Source: an uncultured Collinsella sp. | GTDB lineage: Bacteria; Actinomycetota; Coriobacteriia; Coriobacteriales; Coriobacteriaceae | Length of the DNA stretch: 64,000 nt | Direction: 5' to 3' | Assembly: GCA_902490365.1 (NCBI GenBank) | Contig: CABUDQ010000003.1 | Span: forward strand, 1 to 64,000 | Shown here: piece after piece, positions 31,222-38,104 of the stretch | Layout of the letters: every line of letters starts with the position of its first letter | Numbering within the stretch: position 1 is the stretch's first letter | Notes under the pieces: model-generated | The model's database searches: none | Told to the model about the DNA's origin: nothing | What the model saw: the letters and a program-made list of their open reading frames with translations, nothing else | Program-made: the position numbers and the translations under genes

Positions 31222-32301
31222 CTACTCCTCGTGATGGTGGCCGCAGCAGCACTCGTGGCCGTCATCGTGACCGTGACCGCCGCAGCACTCGTGGTCCTCG
31301 CCGTGGTGGTGGCCACCGCAGCACTCGTGGTCGTCGCCATGCTCGCCGCAACCGCAGCCTTCCTCGTGGGCACCGTGCTCCTCGGGACGATACTGCGACC
31401 AGTCCAGACCGGCGGCGATGGCGTCGGCCTCCTCCTTATAGAGGACCGTGATGGCCTGGGTGCCCAGCTTGGCACCACCGATGGCATCGAGCATGTCGTA
31501 GAGCGTAAGGGCCACGTCGGCGCCGGGCAGCGCAAGCTCGCGATCGTCGGCATAGGCGAGCGCCAAGCGCAGGTCCTTAATAAAGTGCTCGACCATAAAG
31601 CCGGGCTTGTAATCGCCGTCGAGCGCCTTGGGTGCCAGGCTCTCCATGGCGCCGGACTTGCCGGTGCCGCCCAGGATCATCTGACGGGTCTTCTCCAGAT
31701 CAAGGCCGCTCAGCTCGGCAAACGCCAGCGCATCGGCCATGCCGACCATGCAGGCGCCCAGCGACACCTGGTTGGCGAGCTTGGCAGCCTGGCCCTTGCC
31801 GGCGCCATCGAAGCAGCAGATAGTTGCCGCAAAGGTGGAAAGGATGTCGCGGACCGGGGCGATGTCGTTCTCGGTGGCGCCCACGATGGCCGTGAGCGTG
31901 CCGGCGATAGCACCGGACTCGCCGCCGGTGACGGGGCAGTCAAACGCCATGCGGCCGGAAACCTGGGCGGCCTCGGCAATATCGCGCGCGAGCTCGGGCG
32001 AGCTCGTGGTGAGGTCGATCAGGACCGCGCCAGGCTTTGCGCACGCGAGCAGGCCGTCGCCCGCCAGGTAGAGCTCCTCGACCTCGGAGGGATAACCCAC
32101 CATGGTAAAGACGACGTCGGCGTTCGCCACGGCATCTGCCGGCGTATCGGCCCAAACGGCACCGCGCTCGATAAGCGCGGCGGCCTTGGACTTAGTGCGG
32201 TTGTTGACCGTGACGGGATAGCCGGCATCCAGGATGTGGCCGGCAATGGGGGCACCCATGATTCCGGTGCCGATAAATGCGACGGAGAGCTTGTTTGCCA
32301 T
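31222..32301 (-). CDS. 3-hydroxyisobutyrate dehydrogenase family reductase with His/Cys-rich tail
   Basis: A 359-residue protein. Residues 1-300 are a standard HIBADH/tartronate-semialdehyde-reductase enzyme: the NAD(P) loop GTGIMGAPIAGHI, the substrate motif DCPVTGGESGA and the catalytic Lys in GQAAKLANQ. Normal members stop near residue 295-300. From about 307 the chain adds 53 residues with 14 His and 9 Cys, including three copies of a HECC-GH-H unit of about 12 residues. The tail looks like a metal-binding (Ni, Zn or Cu) extension. It is the first gene of a four-gene minus-strand cluster. Confidence 0.87.
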   Translation of the reverse strand: MANKLSVAFIGTGIMGAPIAGHILDAGYPVTVNNRTKSKAAALIERGAVWADTPADAVANADVVFTMVGYPSEVEELYLAGDGLLACAKPGAVLIDLTTSSPELARDIAEAAQVSGRMAFDCPVTGGESGAIAGTLTAIVGATENDIAPVRDILSTFAATICCFDGAGKGQAAKLANQVSLGACMVGMADALAFAELSGLDLEKTRQMILGGTGKSGAMESLAPKALDGDYKPGFMVEHFIKDLRLALAYADDRELALPGADVALTLYDMLDAIGGAKLGTQAITVLYKEEADAIAAGLDWSQYRPEEHGAHEEGCGCGEHGDDHECCGGHHHGEDHECCGGHGHDDGHECCCGHHHEE

Positions 32302-32398
32302 GAAACCTTTCCTTTTGGGTTGGGTGTTATTACCAGGTTGAATACTCGGTGCCAGCGTTGGGCTGTGAGTCGAGGGCGATTACGGCCGCGTTACTTGC

Positions 32399-33355
32399 CT
32401 ACTGACCGCGCACGCGGCGGGCGATGCGGTCGGAAAGCGACGCCTTGTCGGCGCGGTTCTTGCCCCAAAACGCGCAAGCCACCATGCCGGGGCCCACGTG
32501 CGAGCCAATGGTGGGGCCCACAGAGCTGCGGATGATGGTCACGTCGGCGCAGCCTTCCTCCTTGCGGATGGCGGCCTCGAGCCAGTCGCCGTCCTTTTCG
32601 GCATCGGCCGTCATAATGGCGATGGGCATGGTGCGATCGGGCACATAGTTCTCGCGGAACGACTTGAGAATGGACTTGAGCGCCTTCTTGCGACCGCGGT
32701 TGACGCCGATCAGCGACAGCGAGCCGGCCAGGTCGTAGGACAGCTCGGGTTTGACGTCGAGCTTTGCCGTGAGCTGTGCCGCCGCGGGCGGAATGCGGCC
32801 GCCGGCAGCCAGCGCGTCAAAGCTCTCGAGCGTAAAGTAACCGTGGACATAGGTCTTGGCCTCGTTTGCCCAGTCGACCAGCTGCTTAGCAGTCAGTCCC
32901 GCCGAGCGCTGGCGCACGGCCTCGAGCGCCAGGAGCTCGCCGGTCGCGCAGGGCAGAGCGTTGTCGACCACGTACAGCTCAAAGTTGGGATACTCGGCGC
33001 GCACGGCGTCCGCCGCCTGGCACGCGGAGTTGTAGCTCGACGACAGCGCCGAGGTAAAGCACAGGTAGACCGTGGGCGTACCCTCTTTGGCGCACTCGGT
33101 AAAGAACTCGATATAGCGACCGAGCGACACAGCCGAGGTGGACACGCGGGCACCGGCGCGCATGCGGTCGTAGAACTCCTTGGGTGTGATGCTCGACCAG
33201 ATGTCATCCGTGCGCTCCTCGCCATCGATAATGAAGGGGAAACCCAAGATATCGACATCGAGGTTCGCGGCGACCTCGGGGCTAAAGTCGCAGCAGGTAT
33301 CGACGACGATGCGGCAACGGTCCGAATGACCGGCGGATGCGGCCTTGTCCATCAA
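32399..33355 (-). CDS. DegV family fatty-acid-binding protein
   Basis: A 318-residue DegV protein. Family motifs are IVVDTCCDFSPEVA, GARVSTSAVSLGRY (the fatty-acid headgroup region) and FTSALSSSYNSA in the N-terminal domain, and SSVGPTIGSHVGPGMVACAFWG at the C-terminus, where a Gly-His-Gly loop is usual. DegV/FakB proteins present fatty acids to the FakA kinase; no fakA is in this window. Two adjacent Met codons could start it; I use 33355. Confidence 0.88.
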   Translation of the reverse strand: MMDKAASAGHSDRCRIVVDTCCDFSPEVAANLDVDILGFPFIIDGEERTDDIWSSITPKEFYDRMRAGARVSTSAVSLGRYIEFFTECAKEGTPTVYLCFTSALSSSYNSACQAADAVRAEYPNFELYVVDNALPCATGELLALEAVRQRSAGLTAKQLVDWANEAKTYVHGYFTLESFDALAAGGRIPPAAAQLTAKLDVKPELSYDLAGSLSLIGVNRGRKKALKSILKSFRENYVPDRTMPIAIMTADAEKDGDWLEAAIRKEEGCADVTIIRSSVGPTIGSHVGPGMVACAFWGKNRADKASLSDRIARRVRGQ

Positions 33356-33370
33356 AGCGACTCCTTACGT

Positions 33371-33402
33371 AAAAAGGCGGCCACCCGCATGGGATGGCCG
33401 CC
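33371..33402 (-). terminator. Terminator of hpf
   Basis: GGCGGCCA and TGGCCGCC pair around TCCCATGCGGG; the minus transcript then reads TTTTTAC. It lies between hpf and the degV-type gene. Confidence 0.75.
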
Positions 33403-33431
33403 AACCGTTAACTCATGCAAGTTAACGTATT

Positions 33432-34016
33432 TTACTCGTCAAGTGTTTCGATGCGGGGCTTGATGATGCCATATCCACCATTCTTACGGTGATACACCAC
33501 ATTGATGAGGCCAGTCGTCGCGTTCTCGAACACGTAGAAGTCGTGGCCGAGCAGATCGGTCTGCACCAGCGCCTGCTCCTCAGTCATCGGGGTGACATCG
33601 ATGACTTTCTCGCGGACGAGCAGGTCGTCCTCCTCCTCGGGCAGCAGCAGGTCGGCCAGATCCTCGACGCGCTCGACCGGCGCGACATCCGCGGCGCTGG
33701 CACCGCCCTGGCGGTTGTCCACGACCTTGGTCTTGAACTTACGCAGCTGGCGGGTGACCTTATCGGCGGAGAGGTCGATGGCGGCGTACATATCTGCACC
33801 GTGCTCGGCAACGCGAATCACCGAACCGCGGGCGCGAACCGTAACCTCGACGATTGCCGGGTTGGGGTTCGAGGGGTTCTTCTCATAGCGAAGTACAACG
33901 TCGACCGTCATGGGCTCGATATCGAAAACCTTGAGCGCCTCGCCGATCTTCTCATCCACATGCGCACGCAGAGCATCGGTTACCGTCGTCTTGCGTCCAG
34001 AAACCTTGATATCCAT
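33432..34016 (-). CDS. hpf: Ribosome hibernation promoting factor, long form
   Basis: A 194-residue long HPF. The N-terminal S30AE domain (about 1-100) begins MDIKVSGRKTTVTDALR and contains VEVTVRARG and DMYAAIDLSADKV; the C-terminal dimerisation domain (about 135-190) has LLGHDFYVFENATTGLINVVYHRKNGGYGII. It inactivates 70S ribosomes by forming 100S dimers in stationary phase. The start at 34016 has GGAG upstream; the longer frame lacks one. Confidence 0.94.
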   Translation of the reverse strand: MDIKVSGRKTTVTDALRAHVDEKIGEALKVFDIEPMTVDVVLRYEKNPSNPNPAIVEVTVRARGSVIRVAEHGADMYAAIDLSADKVTRQLRKFKTKVVDNRQGGASAADVAPVERVEDLADLLLPEEEDDLLVREKVIDVTPMTEEQALVQTDLLGHDFYVFENATTGLINVVYHRKNGGYGIIKPRIETLDE

Positions 34017-34332
34017 ACGTGGCTCCAATCTGCCTCGGGGACTTACTGTACTGGCTATGTACCCATTGCCGTGCATTTAATCACGCGGATTCCTAAAGAC
34101 CCGAATAACGACTGCTTGATACCGCATACCGAAGTCTCGCACTTTTCTGTGGCAAAGTGCGCTATGGAAGAGCGAGGCGACTTTGGTTTTGCACCTAAAA
34201 AATGTCTTTGACCTGCTGGTTTTATGGAAACGAAAAAGCCGGGCTCCCCTGTTGGGAGAGCCCGGCGATGCGTGTTGAAACCGTGAAGAGGCGTCCCTCC
34301 TAGCGCATAGGAGACGCCACCCCTAGCAATAA
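34017..34332. other. Intergenic region upstream of hpf with terminator of the lipoprotein gene
   Basis: The hairpin GCCGGGCTCCC/GGGAGAGCCCGGC (34238-34266) precedes a T-run on the minus strand and ends the lipoprotein transcript. I see no gene in the remaining sequence; it should hold the hpf promoter. An imperfect inverted pair at 34138-34168 (TCGCACTTT and AAAGTGCG) is visible. Confidence 0.5.
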
Positions 34333-35325
34333 CTAGCTATTGAGCTTGTTAATGTCGTCGTCGGTGATAGTGCCCTCCTGGCTGGACGATTTATCCTCGG
34401 AGGATGCACCATCGCTGCTCGAATCGGAGGATGCGGACTCGCTGGATCCGGTGTCGGTCGGCTGCACGTCGGCGCCCGAGACCGTCTTGGTGGTGAGGTC
34501 ATAGGGCATCGTGCCGTACCAGACGGAGTGGACCGCCTCGAGCGTACCGTCGACCGTGATGCCGTCGAGGGCATCGCTCACGGCACGGCACAGTTCGTCA
34601 TTGGACGAGAGGCCCGCAACACCAAGCGTCGAGGGCGCCTCGAGCGCACCGACATAGGAGATCTCGCTCATCAGGCGTGCAAGGTAGCCGCCGGCCGTGG
34701 AGTCGCAGATCACATAGTCGACCTCGCCGGACTCGAGCGCCTCAAAGCACTCGTTGATGTTGGGGTAGGTCTTTTGGTTGGCGGTGATGCTCTGCTTAGC
34801 AAGCGCCTCCTGCGAGGCCGAGGACATCTGGACACCCAGAGTAGACGTGTTAAGGGTATCGGTGGAAACGTTTAGCGACCCACCATCGCTGGTTCTACCG
34901 AACACGGAAGCGGCATCGTACAGGCAGGTGCCGAGCGAGCTAACGTCCCCGTCCGTGGAGTTGATCTCGCCGATAAAGATATCAGCCTTTTTGTCGCCGA
35001 GCGCGGAACCTGCCGAGGACGCATCGACAAAGGCGACCTTAAGGCCCATGCGGCTTGCGAGGGCGCGGGCGGCGTCGACCGCATACCCCGTGAGCTCGCC
35101 GTCGGTGCCCTGCATGGCCTGCGGCGCATCGGAAGTATCGAGGGCGACCGTCAGGGTACCGGGGGTGACCAGGGCATCATCCGACACCGTGGGCGTGACG
35201 GTCTCGTACTCGATCTGGTCGATCGTGGGAGTCGTGAACGTAGACAGCGGGTTGAACGCGCATCCGCTCAGACCCAAAACGGCGATGACCGCTGCGGTCC
35301 CAGCACCTAACCGAGCCGCGTGCAT
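34333..35325 (-). CDS. Solute-binding lipoprotein (family 3)
   Basis: A 330-residue extracellular substrate-binding protein. A signal peptide with lipobox LGLSGC puts the lipidated Cys at residue 22. Family-3 patterns follow: GTLTVALDTSDAPQ, GELTGYAVDAARALASRMGLKVAFVD and VDYVICDSTAGG. A Ser-rich acidic C-terminus ends the chain. Family-3 proteins usually bind amino acids; no ABC partner is adjacent. The start at 35325 follows GAGGGG; 35343 is an in-frame alternative. The frame stays open for a further 380 bp upstream, discussed separately. Confidence 0.82.
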   Translation of the reverse strand: MHAARLGAGTAAVIAVLGLSGCAFNPLSTFTTPTIDQIEYETVTPTVSDDALVTPGTLTVALDTSDAPQAMQGTDGELTGYAVDAARALASRMGLKVAFVDASSAGSALGDKKADIFIGEINSTDGDVSSLGTCLYDAASVFGRTSDGGSLNVSTDTLNTSTLGVQMSSASQEALAKQSITANQKTYPNINECFEALESGEVDYVICDSTAGGYLARLMSEISYVGALEAPSTLGVAGLSSNDELCRAVSDALDGITVDGTLEAVHSVWYGTMPYDLTTKTVSGADVQPTDTGSSESASSDSSSDGASSEDKSSSQEGTITDDDINKLNS

Positions 35326-35343
35326 CAAGCTGCCCCTCACCAT

Positions 35344-35667
35344 GTCCACTACCCTGCCTTCTGTGTCGTATACGATCCGTGCGATGCGCGGAATATCAGA
35401 TTGTTCCCACCAGCTGACCTGGTATTTGACCCCACACTTGCGCACCGGGGTGTTTGCTCGGGAGGCCGCAGCCACCTTCACGACTGGCCCGCTCGCCCGC
35501 GAGGCGGTATTGCCCCAAAGAAAGTAGAACGGACGGTGCGGCTTACATCTAGGACGCGCCATGATCGCGCCGCGCGCACGCGGTCGCTTACGTGGATCCC
35601 TTTGACCGCGTCTGTCTTGGACTAGGACGGGCATTTCGTCCGTCCGCAACCACAGCCTGGTAGGAAC
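35344..35667 (-). other. Long 5' leader with open in-frame extension
   Basis: Between the promoter at 35675-35703 and the lipoprotein start lie about 340 nt with no stop in the lipoprotein frame. Short inverted repeats are visible, such as GGACGG and CCGTCC near the start of the transcript. The frame from an internal ATG encodes an Arg/Pro-rich segment (MARPRCKPHRPF) and then VSWWEQSDIPRIARIVYD. I recognise neither a riboswitch nor a protein domain. Confidence 0.35.
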
Positions 35668-35674
35668 GTAGCGC

Positions 35675-35703
35675 ATTATAGCTAAGTTCAAGCTAAAGTT
35701 TAA
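35675..35703 (-). promoter_or_regulatory. Sigma-70-type promoter of the lipoprotein gene
   Basis: On the minus strand TTAAAC and a perfect TATAAT are separated by exactly 17 bp. It is the strongest consensus promoter noticed in the window and gives a leader of about 340 nt. Confidence 0.7.
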
Positions 35704-35774
35704 GGTTAGGGGCGTCATTCGCATCGCGAGTACAGATTTCGCAGGTCGGAGTGGGCTATTCGTGCCCCTGTGAA

Positions 35775-35806
35775 GCCCGGAGCTCCCCTATGGGGAGCTC
35801 CGGGGC
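35775..35806. repeat. Perfect GC-rich palindrome
   Basis: GCCCGGAGCTCCCC and GGGGAGCTCCGGGGC pair around TAT. There is no T-run on either side. It lies between the lipoprotein promoter and the MITE-like element. Confidence 0.6.
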
Positions 35807-35824
35807 ACCCTTCCTAGGGTGCTG

Positions 35825-36041
35825 TGGCCAAAAAATGGCAAATATGAGTACTGTCACCAATTTAGTAACAGGCAGTTTTAGCCTCTCGGACAGATTTTGC
35901 GCTCAGTGTCGCCAACCTGATGCTTAGTTATTCTACATTTGTTTATTATCTTCTTACTTTATGACGCCTCCGAGTCCTAAATTCCTTGATTTTGCTGTTA
36001 CTGATTTAGTGACAGTACTCATATTTGCCATATTTTGGCCA
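35825..36041. mobile_element. 217-bp MITE-like element
   Basis: Terminal inverted repeats of 33 bp (35825-35857 and 36009-36041) differ at one position; they read TGGCCAAAAA inward and include ATGAGTACTGTCAC. Weaker pairing (TAGTAACAG/CTGTTACT) extends inward. The interior of about 150 bp is AT-rich and has no reading frame. No clear target duplication is visible. Size, terminal repeats and lack of coding fit a non-autonomous transposable element. Confidence 0.72.
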
Positions 36042-36075
36042 GGGCATATGATTAACCCCCTATTTTCGACGTGAA

Positions 36076-37185
36076 TTAGACCGGCTTAAGCCCAAAACAC
36101 GCCCGCAGCGTATTAAGCAACGCCTCTTGCTTCTTCCTGCGGGCATCGACACGATTCCGGTACCGCTTTCGCATACGCTGGTGCATGCGCCATGCGAGCG
36201 CTTCCATCGCTTCCATGTCACAGAGCATTTCGTTGTTGACCGTCGCGACCTCGATTCCCATAGTAATCAAGCCCGTGTTGCGCTTTTCATCATGGATACG
36301 TCCCCTCCGAGAGGAATGGCCCAGCTCACCGTTGTATTCCAGGTCAAACCGGGCTGCCTCCTGATATGCATCGCAAACTGCATGGGGCATCCCCGAGATT
36401 GCCTGCGCACGGTCATCGAACTCGATCTTGTAGTCGGTCTTAAAAGGTCCGCAGGCAAACCCGCCATAGGAAAACGGAAGCGAAAACAGGGCGAGCATGA
36501 TGCACTCCATGGGCGAGAGCAGGTTTTCCGAAAGATAGGGACACAGACGCAGCAGCTGTTTGGCCACATTCCCCTTGCATGCCGCAAGGTAATCTGCCAG
36601 ACGATCGGGCATCAGCACCGGCTCGACTTCAAAGTAGCCCACGTCTGCTGGCTGGTCCTTGTCCTTTGCAAGTTTATTCGTAACAGGCGAGGTGTAGGGA
36701 GGCAGATACTTCCCGCGGTCGCTCAGTGAAATCTTAGAGCACAGCTCCTGGGCCAGGGCAAATGCCTGGATACAGCCAAGTTCGCGCGCAACGGCAAGGC
36801 AGAGGGCCTCGGGAGACAAGCTGTACACCCCCGGTTCCACCTCTAGAATCGAGCCGGCGGGCAACCCGGAACACACGGACCAGCCTACGCTAGGCATGCG
36901 GCGGCGCTGCGCCGCAGATCCCACCAGCAAGCACAAATCCTCTTGCACCTCGCCGCTTGCGGCTCCAATTCGCACCAAGTCAGGAAGATAGATATCCTCG
37001 GTCGAGGGCGACGACGTGCGCAGCACACGGCGCTCTTCATCGGGATTAAGGTCCTTCCAGCTGATATAGCCCATCTGCCGGCGCTCGGCGCGCATCATGC
37101 GCAGCGCTGAAGCGCCTGTTAGGATTACGGAAGCCGCTAGCTGTTCGCCTGTCGGCTCGTTGCGCCGCTCAATCTTCACTGCCAC
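36076..37185 (-). CDS. Putative AbiEi-like / DUF559 nuclease-like protein
   Basis: A protein of about 369 residues that I assign only tentatively. The first half has patterns like AbiEi-type proteins (VILTGASALRMMRAERR; then EPGVYSLSPEALCLAVARELG). The C-terminal part resembles DUF559/Vsr-type PD-(D/E)XK folds: ARFDLEYNGELGH, a basic stretch, IHDEKRNTGLITMGIEV. The end is strongly basic. A GTG at 37185 with AGGGGTGG upstream is the best start, 10 bp after comF. The MITE-like element lies just downstream. Defence or mobile-element-related function is an inference. Confidence 0.55.
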   Translation of the reverse strand: MAVKIERRNEPTGEQLAASVILTGASALRMMRAERRQMGYISWKDLNPDEERRVLRTSSPSTEDIYLPDLVRIGAASGEVQEDLCLLVGSAAQRRRMPSVGWSVCSGLPAGSILEVEPGVYSLSPEALCLAVARELGCIQAFALAQELCSKISLSDRGKYLPPYTSPVTNKLAKDKDQPADVGYFEVEPVLMPDRLADYLAACKGNVAKQLLRLCPYLSENLLSPMECIMLALFSLPFSYGGFACGPFKTDYKIEFDDRAQAISGMPHAVCDAYQEAARFDLEYNGELGHSSRRGRIHDEKRNTGLITMGIEVATVNNEMLCDMEAMEALAWRMHQRMRKRYRNRVDARRKKQEALLNTLRACFGLKPV

Positions 37186-37195
37186 AAAACCACCC

Positions 37196-38002
37196 CTACC
37201 AAACACGTGCGATAGCAAGGCCATCGACTGCCGCAGCGCCGGCACGCTTGAGCTCCGCCGAGGCCGCTGCCATGGTCGCGCCCGTGGTGATAACGTCATC
37301 GATAAGCAGTAGACGGCGGCCGCGCACGTCCTCAACCGTCTCGTACATGCCTTGGGCACGCTCGCGACGCTCCTCACGACCGAGTTCGCGCTGGTCGCCA
37401 TGCCCGTACTTGACGAGGGCATCGAGCAGGGGAACGCCCGACAGCTCGCAAAATGGGCGCGCAATGGCCTCCATATGATCAAAGCCACGCCGCCGAAACG
37501 CTGCCGCCGTCGCAGGCACAAACACCACCGCATCCGCACCGGACAGCACACCTCCTAAGCGATCGGGCGCTACGACCTGGGCATGCAGGGCGGTGTCGTA
37601 GAGCAGCTCCGCCAGATACGGCGCCAGGCGTCGCTCGCCCGCGTCCTTGTACGCTTTAATGATGCGCGGCAGCGGATGCGCATAGACGGAGCACGCCAGG
37701 CAGCGGTCGAGCGCCTCCGCCATTGCCGAGGACGTGCCCTCGACCGAACACTCAGTGCACAGCAAATCCCCAAACGGGGCGCCGCATCGGGTGCAGCTAT
37801 GACGTGGGTCGATGAGCGTGAGCGCGGCCAGGCAGTCTTGGCAAATAAGCGCACCGGCGCGCTCGCAGCCGGCACATCGTGTTGGCGACAATGCCTCGAG
37901 TGCCTCGCGTGCCGCCCGCTCGGCAAACGGCAGCAATTCGTCCGCAAACGGTAGGGCGCCGGCACCCTGCAGACGGCTCAATTTGTTCAGATGGCTCTTC
38001 AA
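37196..38002 (-). CDS. comF: ComF family protein
   Basis: A 268-residue ComF/GntX protein. An N-terminal zinc finger has Cys pairs in CAGCERAGALICQDC and CTRCGAPFGDLLCTEC; the C-terminal phosphoribosyltransferase domain has LLLIDDVITTGATM, the PRPP-binding loop. ComF acts in DNA uptake or recombination during competence in some bacteria. The start is TTG at 38002. Its Shine-Dalgarno GGGAGGG lies 7 nt away inside the 3' arm of a 12-bp hairpin, which may limit translation. Confidence 0.85.
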   Translation of the reverse strand: MKSHLNKLSRLQGAGALPFADELLPFAERAAREALEALSPTRCAGCERAGALICQDCLAALTLIDPRHSCTRCGAPFGDLLCTECSVEGTSSAMAEALDRCLACSVYAHPLPRIIKAYKDAGERRLAPYLAELLYDTALHAQVVAPDRLGGVLSGADAVVFVPATAAAFRRRGFDHMEAIARPFCELSGVPLLDALVKYGHGDQRELGREERRERAQGMYETVEDVRGRRLLLIDDVITTGATMAAASAELKRAGAAAVDGLAIARVW

Positions 38003-38005
38003 GAC

Positions 38006-38041
38006 ACAACCCTCCCTACATTCGGTCGCAGGGAGGGTTGT
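38006..38041 (-). promoter_or_regulatory. Hairpin covering the comF ribosome-binding site
   Basis: On the minus strand ACAACCCTCCCT pairs perfectly with AGGGAGGGTTGT. The second arm contains GGGAGGG, which sits 7 nt before the TTG start of comF. No T-run follows, so it is read as translational occlusion instead of, or besides, a terminator of ricT. Confidence 0.6.
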
Positions 38042-38104
38042 TGATTCAGCGCTATGGTACCCCGACGCGATTGGGGTAAGGCGGGTTAAATCCGCTCGCG
38101 GGCG

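Noticed and set aside
35320..35625. 101-codon plus-strand frame opposite the lipoprotein leader
   Set aside because: No ribosome site, Arg/Pro/His-rich composition and no family resemblance.
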